DNA of 64,000 bases from an uncultured Lachnospiraceae bacterium (lineage in GTDB: Bacteria > Bacillota > Clostridia > Lachnospirales > Lachnospiraceae): NCBI GenBank assembly GCA_947626745.1, contig CANQTF010000002.1, positions 186,001 to 250,000 of the forward strand, written 5' to 3'. Made by a program: the position numbers and the translations under genes. Shown in pieces: positions 36,531 through 45,519 of the stretch (within the stretch, counting starts at the first letter, position 1; each line of letters opens with the position of its first letter). The notes below the pieces were generated by a model, which ran no database searches, had not been told where the DNA came from, and was given only the letters and a program-made list of their open reading frames with translations.

Positions 36531-37496
36531 ATGATGACTACCTTACTTGTAACAAAGCAGATTTTAATGACTCTATACAGCAGATATGAGGTATACATCA
36601 CACCGATCTTGAAGTTTATGCTGGCTCTGATCTCGCTGCTGTTCATCAATTCCCGCATCGGGTATATGGAGAGCATTGACAAGCTGACGTTGGTTTTGAT
36701 CGTCGCGCTGATGTGTTCGTTCATGCCGATGAACTTTATCATCGTTATGTCGGCGCTGTTTACGGTGCTGCACCTGTACGCTTTCAGCCTGGAATGCGCG
36801 GCGGTGGTCGGCGCGGGATTTTTGCTCATGTTTTTGCTGTATCTGCGGTTTTCGCCCAAGGATACGATCGTTGTCGTGCTCCTTCCGGTCTGCTTTCTGC
36901 TCAGGATACCTTATGTGATACCGCTCGCTATGGGCCTGATCGGAACACCTGCTTCCGCGGTGTCGGTGGCGTGCGGCGTCATCGCATACTACATGATCCA
37001 CTATGTGGCGCAGAACGTGTCTGTCATCGCATCGATGGCTGACGAGGAGACAGCGGCCAAATTCCGGTTTATCATTGACGGTATCATCAAAAACAGAGAG
37101 ATGGCGGTCGTGATCGCGGCGTTTGCGGCCACGGTGATCGTCGTTTATCTGCTCAGAAGATTGAGCATCGACTATGCGTGGACGATCGCGATGGTCGCAG
37201 GTGTTGTTGTGGATATCATGGTGCTTCTGATCGGCGATCTGATGTTTGACATCAATATCGGCCTGTTCGGCGTGATCTTCGGAAATATCGTTGCGTTCCT
37301 GTTTGCTCTCGTGCTGCAGTTCTTCGTATTCAATGTGGATTACAGCAGAACGGAGAAGGTGCAGTTTGAGGACGACGAGTATTATTATTATGTCAAGGCA
37401 GTGCCGAAGGTCGTGGTGTCCAAACCCGAGAAGAAGGTGAAGCAGATCAACAGCCAGAAAGCGAGAACGGTGCAGAAAACAAGAAGTACGCATTAA
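36531..37496 (+). CDS. Unrecognised polytopic membrane protein
   Basis: 321 residues with roughly eight hydrophobic helices between residues 20 and 270. A charged stretch (about 165-188: ADEETAAKFRFIIDGIIKNRE) and a 55-residue cytoplasmic tail rich in Tyr, Lys and Gln (DDEYYYYVKAVPK, then KKVKQINSQKARTVQKTR) are notable. No transporter or enzyme motif was recognised. A second ATG at 36534 is better spaced from GAAAGGA. It directly precedes cdaA (75 bp), so it may belong to the same envelope-stress/c-di-AMP unit. Confidence 0.65.
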   Translation: MMTTLLVTKQILMTLYSRYEVYITPILKFMLALISLLFINSRIGYMESIDKLTLVLIVALMCSFMPMNFIIVMSALFTVLHLYAFSLECAAVVGAGFLLMFLLYLRFSPKDTIVVVLLPVCFLLRIPYVIPLAMGLIGTPASAVSVACGVIAYYMIHYVAQNVSVIASMADEETAAKFRFIIDGIIKNREMAVVIAAFAATVIVVYLLRRLSIDYAWTIAMVAGVVVDIMVLLIGDLMFDINIGLFGVIFGNIVAFLFALVLQFFVFNVDYSRTEKVQFEDDEYYYYVKAVPKVVVSKPEKKVKQINSQKARTVQKTRSTH

Positions 37497-37571
37497 AAAA
37501 ACATATTTGTAATAAGGATATAAACGGGATATTTTCCGTATCGGCAAAATCGGAAGGCGGTGAGGCGTGCA

Positions 37572-38441
37572 ATGGAGCAACTGAATAGATGGATCGCGAC
37601 ATATTTTGTCAATTTGCATATGCCCACCATTCATTGGACCGATGTCGTAGAGATCATCATTTTGACCTTTCTTGCCTACCACATTTTAGTATGGGTCAAA
37701 AATACGAGAGCGTGGGCGCTCTTAAAGGGTGTTGCGGTGATCGCGGTCTTTATTTTGATCGCGGCTGTTTTCAGAATGAACACGATCCTGTGGATCGTGA
37801 CGAACGTATTCAGTATTGCGGCGATCGCCATTGTCGTCATGCTGCAGCCGGAGCTGCGCAAGGCGATGGAAGAACTGGGACAGAAAAATCTGTTTTCCTC
37901 CATACTGCCGTTTGATTCGAGCAGATCCGAGGAGGGACGCTTTTCCGACAGGACGATCAACGAGATCGTCAAGGCTTCCGTTGAGATGAGCAAGGTGAAG
38001 ACCGGAGCGCTGATCGTGATCGAGCAGGAGCAGCCTCTGGGCGAGTACGAGAGGACCGGTATTGCCGTGGACGGAATCGTGTCCAGCCAGCTTCTGATCA
38101 ATATCTTTGAGCACAATACGCCGCTGCATGACGGCGCCGTGATCGTGCGGGGCAACCGCATCGTATCGGCGACCTGTTATCTGCCGTTGTCCGACAATAT
38201 GACGCTCAGCAAGGAGCTGGGCACAAGGCACAGGGCGGGCGTGGGCATATCGGAAGTGACGGATTCGCTGACGGTGATCGTCTCGGAGGAGACGGGTAAG
38301 ATCAGCGTCGCCCATAACGGGCAGCTGGAAAGCGGGCTGGACGCCGACAGGCTGCGCGAGCGGCTGGCGGATATCCAGAATAAGCCGGTGGAAGAGAGCA
38401 AGCGCAAATTATGGAAAGGCAGGTCCAGAAATGAGAAGTAA
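37572..38441 (+). CDS. cdaA: Diadenylate cyclase CdaA
   Basis: Membrane-bound enzyme making cyclic di-AMP from two ATP. From ATG 37572 (GTGAGG six bases upstream) the protein has 289 residues: three transmembrane helices (about 24-92), then the DAC domain with the catalytic motifs DGA (187-189, in HDGAVIV) and RHR (219-221, in GTRHRAGVG). The gene order cdaA-cdaR-glmM is the conserved one; CdaR and GlmM both bind and modulate CdaA in other Firmicutes. It overlaps cdaR by 11 bp. Confidence 0.96.
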   Translation: MEQLNRWIATYFVNLHMPTIHWTDVVEIIILTFLAYHILVWVKNTRAWALLKGVAVIAVFILIAAVFRMNTILWIVTNVFSIAAIAIVVMLQPELRKAMEELGQKNLFSSILPFDSSRSEEGRFSDRTINEIVKASVEMSKVKTGALIVIEQEQPLGEYERTGIAVDGIVSSQLLINIFEHNTPLHDGAVIVRGNRIVSATCYLPLSDNMTLSKELGTRHRAGVGISEVTDSLTVIVSEETGKISVAHNGQLESGLDADRLRERLADIQNKPVEESKRKLWKGRSRNEK

Positions 38442-39711
38442 GCTGACGAAAAACTGGGGACTGAAACTTGGCTCTTTCCTGTTTGCCGTGACGCTGTGGA
38501 TCGTCGTTACCAACATCAACGACCCGGTCAGTTCCGTGCGATTCTCGGATGTGCCCGTGACGATCAAGAACGCGGACCTGATCACGGAAAGAGGGCAGGT
38601 CTTTGAGGTGTTGGACCACACGGACGTGATCGATACCGTGACGATCTACGCGCCGCGCTCTATTCTGGATACGCTGAATGAAAACAATGTGATCGCAACG
38701 GCCGATGTGGCGGAGCTGTCCAGTCTGGACACGATCGCCATCAGGCTGTCCACCAATAAATATAACGATGCGCTGGAGAGTATCAGCGGCAATATCGACA
38801 ACGTGAAGCTGAAGATCGAGGAGAAGCAGACCAGATCGCTGCCGATCAAGGCAAACGTTTCCGGAGAAGTCCGTGAAGGATATATTCTGGGAAACGTGTC
38901 CACGGAGCAGAATCTGCTGCGGATATCCGGGCCGAAATCGGTCGTTTCGCAGATCGCAGCGGTACAGGCGGATGTGGATGTGTCCGGCTTCACGAGCAAC
39001 ATCGGAACGGACGCGGATCTGCGCCTGTACGACGCGGACGGAGTGGAGATCGACGCCTCCGGTCTGGAACGCAATATCACCAAGGTGCGCGTCAACATAG
39101 AGATCCTGGAGATGAAGACCGTGCCTGTCAGCTATACCGTGTCCGGAGAACCCGCGGACGGATACCGCGTGACCGGAGAGACAAGGAGCACCAAGGAGAC
39201 TGTCGCCATAGCGGGGCGGTCGGCGCTCATGCAGCATATTGATGCCGTGGAGATCCCGGAGGGCGTGATCGATGTCACGGGAGTCGTGGACGACGTGACG
39301 GTGGCGGTCGATCTGAACGATTATCTGCCGGAGGGAACGGTATTGGCAGAAGAAGGGTTTGACGGGCTGACGGAGATCACGGTATTCGTAGGTGCGGAAG
39401 TGCGCAGGACGCAGCCTGTCCGCACGGAAGATATCCGCATCACCGGCCTTCCGGACGGATATGAGGCGGCGGTTTCGGAGACGGCGGATCATCTCAACGT
39501 CGTTTTCAGAGGGCTGATACAGGAATTTCAGGAGATCAGTCTCAACACCGTGCCTGTGACCGTCGATGTGGCGGCATGGATGGAGGAGAGAGGGATCGAG
39601 ACGCTTCAGGACGATTATTACCGGATCCCGATCACGGTCGGTCTTCCCGAAGACTCCGGGATCACGTGGGAAGAGCAGGAAGTGCTGGTACACATTTCGC
39701 AGAGAGATTAA
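38431..39711 (+). CDS. cdaR: CdaR, YbbR-domain regulator of CdaA
   Basis: 426 residues with an N-terminal signal-anchor helix (about 10-28, LGSFLFAVTLWIVVTNIN) and four YbbR repeats outside the membrane, each about 85 residues and recognisable by repeating V..V.G.....GY....... segments (for example VSGEVREGYILGNV and VSGEPADGYRVTGE). It regulates the cyclase encoded by the overlapping upstream gene and precedes glmM by 24 bp. Confidence 0.93.
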   Translation: MRSKLTKNWGLKLGSFLFAVTLWIVVTNINDPVSSVRFSDVPVTIKNADLITERGQVFEVLDHTDVIDTVTIYAPRSILDTLNENNVIATADVAELSSLDTIAIRLSTNKYNDALESISGNIDNVKLKIEEKQTRSLPIKANVSGEVREGYILGNVSTEQNLLRISGPKSVVSQIAAVQADVDVSGFTSNIGTDADLRLYDADGVEIDASGLERNITKVRVNIEILEMKTVPVSYTVSGEPADGYRVTGETRSTKETVAIAGRSALMQHIDAVEIPEGVIDVTGVVDDVTVAVDLNDYLPEGTVLAEEGFDGLTEITVFVGAEVRRTQPVRTEDIRITGLPDGYEAAVSETADHLNVVFRGLIQEFQEISLNTVPVTVDVAAWMEERGIETLQDDYYRIPITVGLPEDSGITWEEQEVLVHISQRD

Positions 39712-39735
39712 GACAGGAAAGGAATAGGTATCATT

Positions 39736-41085
39736 ATGGGCAGGTTATTCGGTACGGACGGTGTCAGGGGGATCGCAAACGAGGAATTGACGCCGCAGCT
39801 CGCGATGCAGCTCGGGCAGGCAGGCGCGTATGTTCTCACCAAGGAGCATGCGCACAAGCCGACCATTATGGTCGGCTGCGACACGCGGATCTCGGGCGAC
39901 ATGCTTGCGAATGCCCTGATGGCGGGCGCGTGTTCCGTCGGCGCGAATGCGGTGTATGTCGGCATCGTGCCTACGCCGGCTGTGGCGTATCTTACAAGAA
40001 AATATAAAGTGGACGCGGGTGTTGTCATCTCCGCCTCCCATAACGCGGTGGAGTTCAACGGCATCAAATTTTTCGACGGCGACGGCTATAAACTGCCGGA
40101 TTCGCTGGAAGACGAGATAGAAGCGCTGATCAGAAGCGGTATGCAGGGCGTGAAATTCCCGACGGGCGCCGGCGTCGGCAAGGTCAAGTACCGGACGGAC
40201 GCCAAGGAAGAATATATCAATCATGCGATGAAAGCGGTCAATGTTGACCTGCGGGGCATGAAGATCGTGCTGGACTGCGCGGAAGGCGCCGCTTTCTACA
40301 CATCGGTGGAAACGATGAAGGAGCTGGGTGCGGAGGTCGTGGCGATCCACAACAATCCGGACGGAACGAATATCAACGCAAACTGCGGTTCTACACATAT
40401 GGAAGAACTGCAGGCGCGCGTGGTCTATGAGAAGGCCAACGTGGGTCTGGCGTTCGACGGCGATGCCGACAGGCTGCTGGCGGTAGATGAGCTTGGCAAT
40501 CTCGTGGACGGCGATCAGATCATGGCGCTGGTCGGCAATTATATGAAGCAGAACGGCAAGCTGAACAAGGATACGATCGTCGCTACGGTCATGAGCAATC
40601 TCGGCTTTTTCCTGATGGGGGAGCGCAACGGCATTCATATCGAGCAGACGAAGGTGGGAGACAGGTATGTTTTAGAGCGGATGCGGGAGATCGGTGCGAG
40701 TCTGGGCGGTGAACAGTCGGGGCACGTCATTTTTTTGGATGAAAATACGACCGGCGACGGACTTCTCAGCGCGCTGCATCTGCTGCAGGTGATCGTGGAG
40801 ACGGGAAAGCCCCTGTCGGAGTTGAAGAACATCATGGAAGTGATGCCGCAGGCGCTCGTGAATGCCAAAGTGCCGAATCACAAAAAAGAGAACTACATGG
40901 ATTATCCGGAGATCGCAGAGGCGATCACGGCGCTGAACGAAAAGTTTGCGGGGGAGGGCCGTGTGCTCATCAGACCTTCCGGCACAGAGCCTCTTGTCAG
41001 GGTCATGATAGAGGGTAAGGATCAGAAGATGATCGAAACGGAAGCAAAAAAATTGGCGGAACTTATTCAGAATATTATGTTATAA
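39736..41085 (+). CDS. glmM: Phosphoglucosamine mutase
   Basis: 449 residues, converting glucosamine-6-P to glucosamine-1-P for peptidoglycan precursors. Start MGRLFGTDGVRG is diagnostic. The phosphoserine is Ser101 in VISASHN; the metal loop DGDADR is at about 241-246; the sugar-binding GGEQSGH and C-terminal RPSGTEPLVRVM phosphate loop are intact. Last gene of the c-di-AMP operon; GlmM is also known to inhibit CdaA in other species. Confidence 0.97.
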   Translation: MGRLFGTDGVRGIANEELTPQLAMQLGQAGAYVLTKEHAHKPTIMVGCDTRISGDMLANALMAGACSVGANAVYVGIVPTPAVAYLTRKYKVDAGVVISASHNAVEFNGIKFFDGDGYKLPDSLEDEIEALIRSGMQGVKFPTGAGVGKVKYRTDAKEEYINHAMKAVNVDLRGMKIVLDCAEGAAFYTSVETMKELGAEVVAIHNNPDGTNINANCGSTHMEELQARVVYEKANVGLAFDGDADRLLAVDELGNLVDGDQIMALVGNYMKQNGKLNKDTIVATVMSNLGFFLMGERNGIHIEQTKVGDRYVLERMREIGASLGGEQSGHVIFLDENTTGDGLLSALHLLQVIVETGKPLSELKNIMEVMPQALVNAKVPNHKKENYMDYPEIAEAITALNEKFAGEGRVLIRPSGTEPLVRVMIEGKDQKMIETEAKKLAELIQNIML

Positions 41086-41181
41086 CACTTGTGATATGTT
41101 GAAAAAAATGATATAGTTATCTGTAGGCTGTGATTGGATGGGGGAAATGAGCGGCCAGAATCAGAGTTGGAGGATGAGGGT

Positions 41182-41445
41182 ATGGTAAGCCAAAAGGTAG
41201 TCATCAAGAACCCGACCGGGCTGCATCTAAGACCTGCAGGCATTCTATGCAAGGAAGCGATGCAGTTCAAATCGTTGATAACTTTTACATTTCGGGATAA
41301 TACAGCGAATGCCAAAAGTGTGTTGAGCGTGCTTGGCGCTTGTGTCAAGTGTGGCGATGAGATCGAGTTTATGTGTGATGGCGAAGACGAGGAAGAGGCA
41401 TTGAAGGCATTGGTCGATGCGATCGAGAGCGGACTCGGGGAATAG
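41182..41445 (+). CDS. ptsH: Phosphocarrier protein HPr
   Basis: 87 residues from ATG 41182 (GGAGGATGAGG upstream). The active-site loop GLHLRPAG places the phosphorylatable histidine at residue 15, and ANAKSVLSVLG places the HPr-kinase serine at residue 46, both canonical. Cytosolic phosphate carrier of the PTS and, via Ser46-P, co-effector of CcpA. Enzyme I is not adjacent. A terminator follows directly, so the gene is monocistronic. It contrasts with the His-less HPr-like protein at 5.1 kb. Confidence 0.95.
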   Translation: MVSQKVVIKNPTGLHLRPAGILCKEAMQFKSLITFTFRDNTANAKSVLSVLGACVKCGDEIEFMCDGEDEEEALKALVDAIESGLGE

Positions 41446-41464
41446 CGCTGATCTGAATTGTTTG

Positions 41465-41496
41465 GCCCGTTGTGTACAACGGGCTTTTCTTTTTTC
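41465..41496 (+). terminator. Terminator after ptsH
   Basis: GCCCGTTGT (41465-41473) pairs with ACAACGGGC (41476-41484), followed by TTTTCTTTTTT. Confidence 0.9.
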
Positions 41497-41545
41497 GGTG
41501 TTCCTGACGGATCATCATATACAAATCAAAGGTGGAGGATAGAAA

Positions 41546-43228
41546 ATGTTAAACTACAAACGTTACCGCAGAAACCCGGTGGTGGATTACCCGGAGAGAG
41601 AATGGCCGAATAAGGAGATCGAGAAAGCGCCCGTCTGGTGCAGCGTGGATCTGCGCGACGGCAATCAGGCGTTGATCGATCCGATGATCGTCTCGGAAAA
41701 GATCGAGTTCTTTAATTATCTGATCAAGCTGGGCTTTAAGGAGATCGAGATCGGCTTCCCCGCAGCGAGCCAGATTGAATTTGATTTTCTGCGGCAGCTG
41801 ATCGACCGCAAGCTGATCCCCGACGACGTGGTGGTGCAGGTGCTGACGCAGTGCCGCGAGGAGCTTGTCGCGAGGACATTTGAGTCTATTCAGGGCTGTA
41901 AACAGGCGATCGTGCATATCTATAATTCCACCTCGACCCTGCAGCGCGACGTGGTGTTCAATATGAACCGTGAACAGATCATAGGCATCGCCGTGGAAGG
42001 CACGAAAATGGTGAAACGGTATGCCAAGGACTTTCCCGGCAAGATCATACTGGAGTATTCGCCGGAAAGCTTTACGGGTACGGAGCTTGATTTTGCACTG
42101 GAGATCTGTACGGCTGTGCAGGAGGAATGGGGGCCTACCAAGGAAGATCCCATGATCATCAATCTGCCTTCCACCGTCGAGATGAACACGCCGAATGTGT
42201 ATGCGGATCAGATCGAGTGGATGAACAAGCACTTTAAAAACAGGGAGAGCATCATCTTAAGCGTACACCCTCACAATGACCGTGGCACCGGCGTGGCCAG
42301 CGCGGAACTGGCGCTGCTTGCGGGCGCGGAGCGCGTGGAGGGAACGCTGTTCGGCAACGGCGAGAGGACAGGCAACGTGGATATCATGAATCTGGCATAC
42401 AATATGTTCTCGCAGGGGATCGACCCCAAGCTGGCTATCGAACATGTCAACGAGAGCATCGAGATCTATGAGAGGTGCTGCAAGATACCGATCCACCCCA
42501 GACACCCCTATGCGGGCAAGCTGGTGTTCACCGCTTTCTCCGGTTCTCATCAGGATGCGATCAACAAGGGCGTCAAGGCGCTGAAGGAGAGAGGCAGCGA
42601 GATATGGCAGGTGCCGTATCTGCCGATCGATCCTGCGGATATCGGCAGGGAGTACGAGCCGATCGTGCGCATCAACTCGCAGTCTGGCAAGGGCGGCGTG
42701 GCGTTCATCATGGACACATACTTTGGATTTAAGCTGCCGAAAGGCATGCACAAGGAGTTTGCCAATGTGATTCAGGATATCTCCGAGAAGCAGGGCGAGG
42801 TGTCTCCGGATCAGATCATGGAGAACTTCCGCCAGCAGTATTTGGAACAGAAAGAGCCGTTCCATTTCCGCAAGCTGCGTGTAGATGATCTGAGCGGGGA
42901 GACAAAGTCGGAATTTGACACGAAGGTTACGATCACTTATACGGACCACGGCGTCGAGAAGACCTTTGAGGCGGTCGGCAACGGCCCTATCGATGCGGCG
43001 AAGCGCGGGCTTCAGGAGGAACTGGACATCGACATCAAGATCCTCGATTACGAGGAGCATGCGCTGCAGAGCGGATCGAACTCACAGGCGGCCGCCTATA
43101 TCCATCTGCTGGACGTGGAGAGCGGAAGTGTCACCTACGGTGTGGGCGTAAGCTCCAACATAACGCGCGCATCTGTGCGGGCGATCTTCTCGGCGATCAA
43201 CAGACTGGGTCTGGGGCAGCACAAATAG
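41546..43228 (+). CDS. leuA: 2-isopropylmalate synthase
   Basis: First enzyme of leucine biosynthesis (acetyl-CoA + 2-oxoisovalerate). 560 residues of the longer LeuA type that begins MLNYKRYRRNPVVDYPERE. The TIM-barrel motif SVDLRDGNQALIDPM carries the metal Asp. HPHNDRGTGVASAELALLAGA and NGERTGNVD are the second signature. The C-terminal ~130 residues form the leucine-feedback regulatory domain. It is isolated from other leu genes; no T-box or attenuation leader is visible in the 100 bp upstream, which is mostly the ptsH terminator and a GGAGG site. Confidence 0.95.
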   Translation: MLNYKRYRRNPVVDYPEREWPNKEIEKAPVWCSVDLRDGNQALIDPMIVSEKIEFFNYLIKLGFKEIEIGFPAASQIEFDFLRQLIDRKLIPDDVVVQVLTQCREELVARTFESIQGCKQAIVHIYNSTSTLQRDVVFNMNREQIIGIAVEGTKMVKRYAKDFPGKIILEYSPESFTGTELDFALEICTAVQEEWGPTKEDPMIINLPSTVEMNTPNVYADQIEWMNKHFKNRESIILSVHPHNDRGTGVASAELALLAGAERVEGTLFGNGERTGNVDIMNLAYNMFSQGIDPKLAIEHVNESIEIYERCCKIPIHPRHPYAGKLVFTAFSGSHQDAINKGVKALKERGSEIWQVPYLPIDPADIGREYEPIVRINSQSGKGGVAFIMDTYFGFKLPKGMHKEFANVIQDISEKQGEVSPDQIMENFRQQYLEQKEPFHFRKLRVDDLSGETKSEFDTKVTITYTDHGVEKTFEAVGNGPIDAAKRGLQEELDIDIKILDYEEHALQSGSNSQAAAYIHLLDVESGSVTYGVGVSSNITRASVRAIFSAINRLGLGQHK

Positions 43229-43259
43229 ACGATGACGACAGTAATAGGAGGTGCGGTGT

Positions 43260-43979
43260 ATGGAAGAACTTGAACAGCTTCGCCGGTGGGTGAAGGAAAG
43301 TAACAATATCGTGTTTTTCGGCGGCGCGGGTGTGTCCACCGAGAGCGGGATACCGGATTTCAGAAGCGTGGACGGTCTGTACCACCAGCAGTACGACTAT
43401 CCGCCGGAGACGATCCTGAGTCATACGTTCTACCGAAAGAAGACAGAGGAATTCTATCGCTTCTACCGCGCGAAGATGTTATGTCTCGACGCGAAGCCGA
43501 ACGCAGCGCACCTGAAACTGGCGCAGTGGGAGCGTGAGGGAAAACTCAAGGCCGTAGTCACGCAGAACATCGACGGGCTGCATCAGGCGGCCGGGAGCAA
43601 GGTCGTGCTGGAGCTGCACGGTTCGGTACTGCGCAACTACTGTGAACAGTGCGGAGCGTCCTATGATGCGGCGTATATCCTGCATTCGGAGGGCGTGCCG
43701 AAATGCAGCGCCTGCGGCGGCAGCATCAAGCCCGACGTGGTGCTGTACGAGGAGGGGCTGAACCAGAAGACGCTGTCTGACGCCATACGGTATATCAGCG
43801 AGGCCGACGTGCTTATCGTGGGCGGCACTTCTCTTGCGGTCTATCCGGCGGCGGGACTGTTGGATTATTACACCGGAAACAAGCTGGTGCTGGTGAACAA
43901 GACACCGACGCCGAAGGACAGCATGGCGGATCTGATCGTGCAGGGCAGTATCGGCGAGATCTTCTCTCAGCTTGACTGA
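43260..43979 (+). CDS. NAD-dependent protein deacylase (sirtuin)
   Basis: 239 residues from ATG 43260 with AGGAGGT nine bases upstream. Sir2 motifs: GGAGVSTESGIPDFRS (NAD site), TQNIDGLHQAAGS, catalytic histidine in ELHGS, and the zinc ligands CEQC and CSAC. Removes acyl groups from lysines using NAD. It lies 31 bp after leuA and 14 bp before a DUF951 gene. Confidence 0.93.
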   Translation: MEELEQLRRWVKESNNIVFFGGAGVSTESGIPDFRSVDGLYHQQYDYPPETILSHTFYRKKTEEFYRFYRAKMLCLDAKPNAAHLKLAQWEREGKLKAVVTQNIDGLHQAAGSKVVLELHGSVLRNYCEQCGASYDAAYILHSEGVPKCSACGGSIKPDVVLYEEGLNQKTLSDAIRYISEADVLIVGGTSLAVYPAAGLLDYYTGNKLVLVNKTPTPKDSMADLIVQGSIGEIFSQLD

Positions 43980-43993
43980 CGGCGGAGGCGCGT

Positions 43994-44212
43994 ATGGATA
44001 TTCAGGTGGGCGATATTTTAAAGATGAAGAAGCAGCACCCCTGCGGTTCACAGGAGTGGGAGGTACTGCGTGTCGGCGCGGACTTCCGTTTGAAGTGCAT
44101 GGGCTGCGGTCATCAGATCATGATCGCGCGCAGACAGGCGGAGAAGAACATCAAAGCGGTCATCGGCAGAATCGGAGGAATTTCTGAAAAACCACTTGCA
44201 GATCATTCCTGA
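43994..44212 (+). CDS. DUF951 family protein
   Basis: 72 residues, MDIQVGDILKMKKQHPCGSQEWEVLRVGADFRLKC is read across the N-terminal SH3-like strand region and GCGHQIMIAR closes it; the cysteines (Cys17, and CMGC at about 35-38) suggest a metal site. Conserved small protein family of unknown function, often encoded shortly upstream of rpsF in Clostridia, as here. Probably cotranscribed with the sirtuin. Confidence 0.88.
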   Translation: MDIQVGDILKMKKQHPCGSQEWEVLRVGADFRLKCMGCGHQIMIARRQAEKNIKAVIGRIGGISEKPLADHS

Positions 44213-44224
44213 CTGTGTTATGAT
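44196..44224 (+). promoter_or_regulatory. Sigma-A promoter of rpsF-ssb-rpsR
   Basis: TTGCAG at 44196-44201, 17-base spacer, TATGAT at 44219-44224; the -35 lies inside the end of the DUF951 gene. Confidence 0.65.
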
Positions 44225-44248
44225 AAAGACTCGTGATATACTAATATT

Positions 44249-44308
44249 TTGGCTGAAAAGCCAACTATCCTTGCTCCTTTTTCGGAAGGGGCCAGAGACC
44301 AAAAGGAG
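44249..44308 (+). promoter_or_regulatory. rpsF leader: GNRA hairpin and RBS-sequestering hairpin
   Basis: First hairpin TTGGCT-GAAA-AGCCAA (44249-44264). Second: CTCCTTTT (44274-44281) pairs perfectly with AAAAGGAG (44301-44308), which contains the rpsF ribosome-binding site. Leaders of rpsF bound by the S6:S18 complex are known in many bacteria; this position and logic fit, but I could not match the conserved CCG bulge with confidence. Confidence 0.55.
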
Positions 44309-44317
44309 GGAAACAGC

Positions 44318-44608
44318 ATGAACAAATACGAGTTAGCCGTTGTTGTTAGTGCAAAGATCGAAGATGACGAAAGAGCCGCTACCTTGGAGAAGGCCAAAGC
44401 TCTCGTAGAGAGATTCGGCGGCCAGATCACCAATGTAGATGACTGGGGCAAGAAGAAGTTAGCTTACGAGATCCAGAAGATGAAAGAAGCTTACTATTAC
44501 TTTATCCAGTTTGAAGCAGAGAGCAGCGCTCCGGCCGAGATCGAGAGCCGTATCCGCATCATGGATAACGTCATCAGATATCTGTGCGTCAGACAAGACG
44601 AGAAATAG
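44318..44608 (+). CDS. rpsF: 30S ribosomal protein S6
   Basis: 96 residues from ATG 44318, eight bases after AAAAGGAGGG. NKYELAVVVSAKIEDDERAA, then VDDWGKKKLAYEIQKMKEAYYYFIQFEA, is the full S6 pattern. First gene of rpsF-ssb-rpsR. The longer frame upstream runs through the leader and is rejected. Likely regulated by its leader hairpin. Confidence 0.97.
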   Translation: MNKYELAVVVSAKIEDDERAATLEKAKALVERFGGQITNVDDWGKKKLAYEIQKMKEAYYYFIQFEAESSAPAEIESRIRIMDNVIRYLCVRQDEK

Positions 44609-44620
44609 AAAGAGGTTTAT

Positions 44621-45064
44621 ATGAATAAAGTAATACTTATGGGGCGTTTGACGAGAGATCCCGAAGTGAGATACTCTCAGGGCGAGAACGCTACGGCAGT
44701 TGCGAGATATACACTGGCTGTAGACCGCAGATTCAGTCGTAACAATGATGAGCAGACCGCAGACTTTATCAGCTGTGTCGCTTTCGGCAGAGCGGGCGAG
44801 TTCGCGGAGAAGTATCTTCACAAAGGAACGAAGATCGCGATCACGGGGCGTATCCAGACAGGCAGCTATACGAACAAGGATGGCGTCAAGGTGTATACGA
44901 CGGATATCGTGGTGGAAGATCAGGAGTTTGCCGAGAGCAAGAACAGTGCCGGAGGAAACGGCGACGGAGGCTTTGCTCCCGCAAACAGACCCGCACCGGC
45001 GGCAGCCGGCGACGGTTTTATGAATATCCCCGACGGGATCGACGAGGAACTGCCGTTCAACTAA
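44621..45064 (+). CDS. ssb: Single-stranded DNA-binding protein
   Basis: 147 residues: OB-fold N-terminal ~110 residues beginning MNKVILMGRLTRDPEVRYSQ, a Gly/Ala/Pro linker, and the acidic C-terminal tip DGIDEELPF that recruits partner proteins. Typical for the ssb between rpsF and rpsR. Confidence 0.97.
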   Translation: MNKVILMGRLTRDPEVRYSQGENATAVARYTLAVDRRFSRNNDEQTADFISCVAFGRAGEFAEKYLHKGTKIAITGRIQTGSYTNKDGVKVYTTDIVVEDQEFAESKNSAGGNGDGGFAPANRPAPAAAGDGFMNIPDGIDEELPFN

Positions 45065-45093
45065 CAGTTGGATTTTAGAAGGAGGCAATGACC

Positions 45094-45357
45094 ATGGCAT
45101 TTAATAAAACAGACAAGCCGGATTTCCCTGCTAAGAAGAAAGGCGGGATGCGCAGAAGAAAGAAAGTGTGCGTCTTCTGCGGTAAAGATAATGTGATCGA
45201 TTACAAGGATACCAACAAACTCAAGAGATACGTATCCGAGAGAGGTAAGATCCTTCCCAGAAGGATCACCGGCAACTGTGCGAAGCATCAGCGTGCCTTG
45301 ACGGTAGCGATCAAGCGCGCGAGACACTTGGCGCTTATGCCTTACGTTCAGGACTAA
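45094..45357 (+). CDS. rpsR: 30S ribosomal protein S18
   Basis: 87 residues from ATG 45094, eight bases after GGAGG (the ATG at 45088 is too close). [21 protein letters not shown] and [24 protein letters not shown] are diagnostic; the cysteines CVFC plus Cys and His of NCAKH suggest the zinc-binding form. Last gene of the unit, followed by a strong terminator. Confidence 0.97.
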   Translation: MAFNKTDKPDFPAKKKGGMRRRKKVCVFCGKDNVIDYKDTNKLKRYVSERGKILPRRITGNCAKHQRALTVAIKRARHLALMPYVQD

Positions 45358-45368
45358 ACGATATGCGA

Positions 45369-45402
45369 GACCCGGCCGTGATGCGGTCGGGTCTTTGTTT
45401 TT
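45369..45402 (+). terminator. Terminator after rpsR
   Basis: GACCCGGCCG (45369-45378) pairs with CGGTCGGGTC (45384-45393), followed by TTTGTTTTT. Confidence 0.9.
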
Positions 45403-45519
45403 CCATACTATATCATGTCATTTTTTCATGAAAAAAATCTATATATTGGAGTGGCATGAATCGGTAAAAAATGCTATACTTATACTGTTGTGTAAGCACA
45501 GGATCGTCTGATCCATACG

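Noticed and set aside
41446..41545. T-box or leucine attenuator before leuA
   Set aside because: Only 100 bp are available and most is the ptsH terminator; no specifier or leucine-rich leader peptide is present.
45446..45480. Sigma-54 type promoter before gdpP
   Set aside because: TGGCAT is present but the GC element is not at the required -12 spacing.
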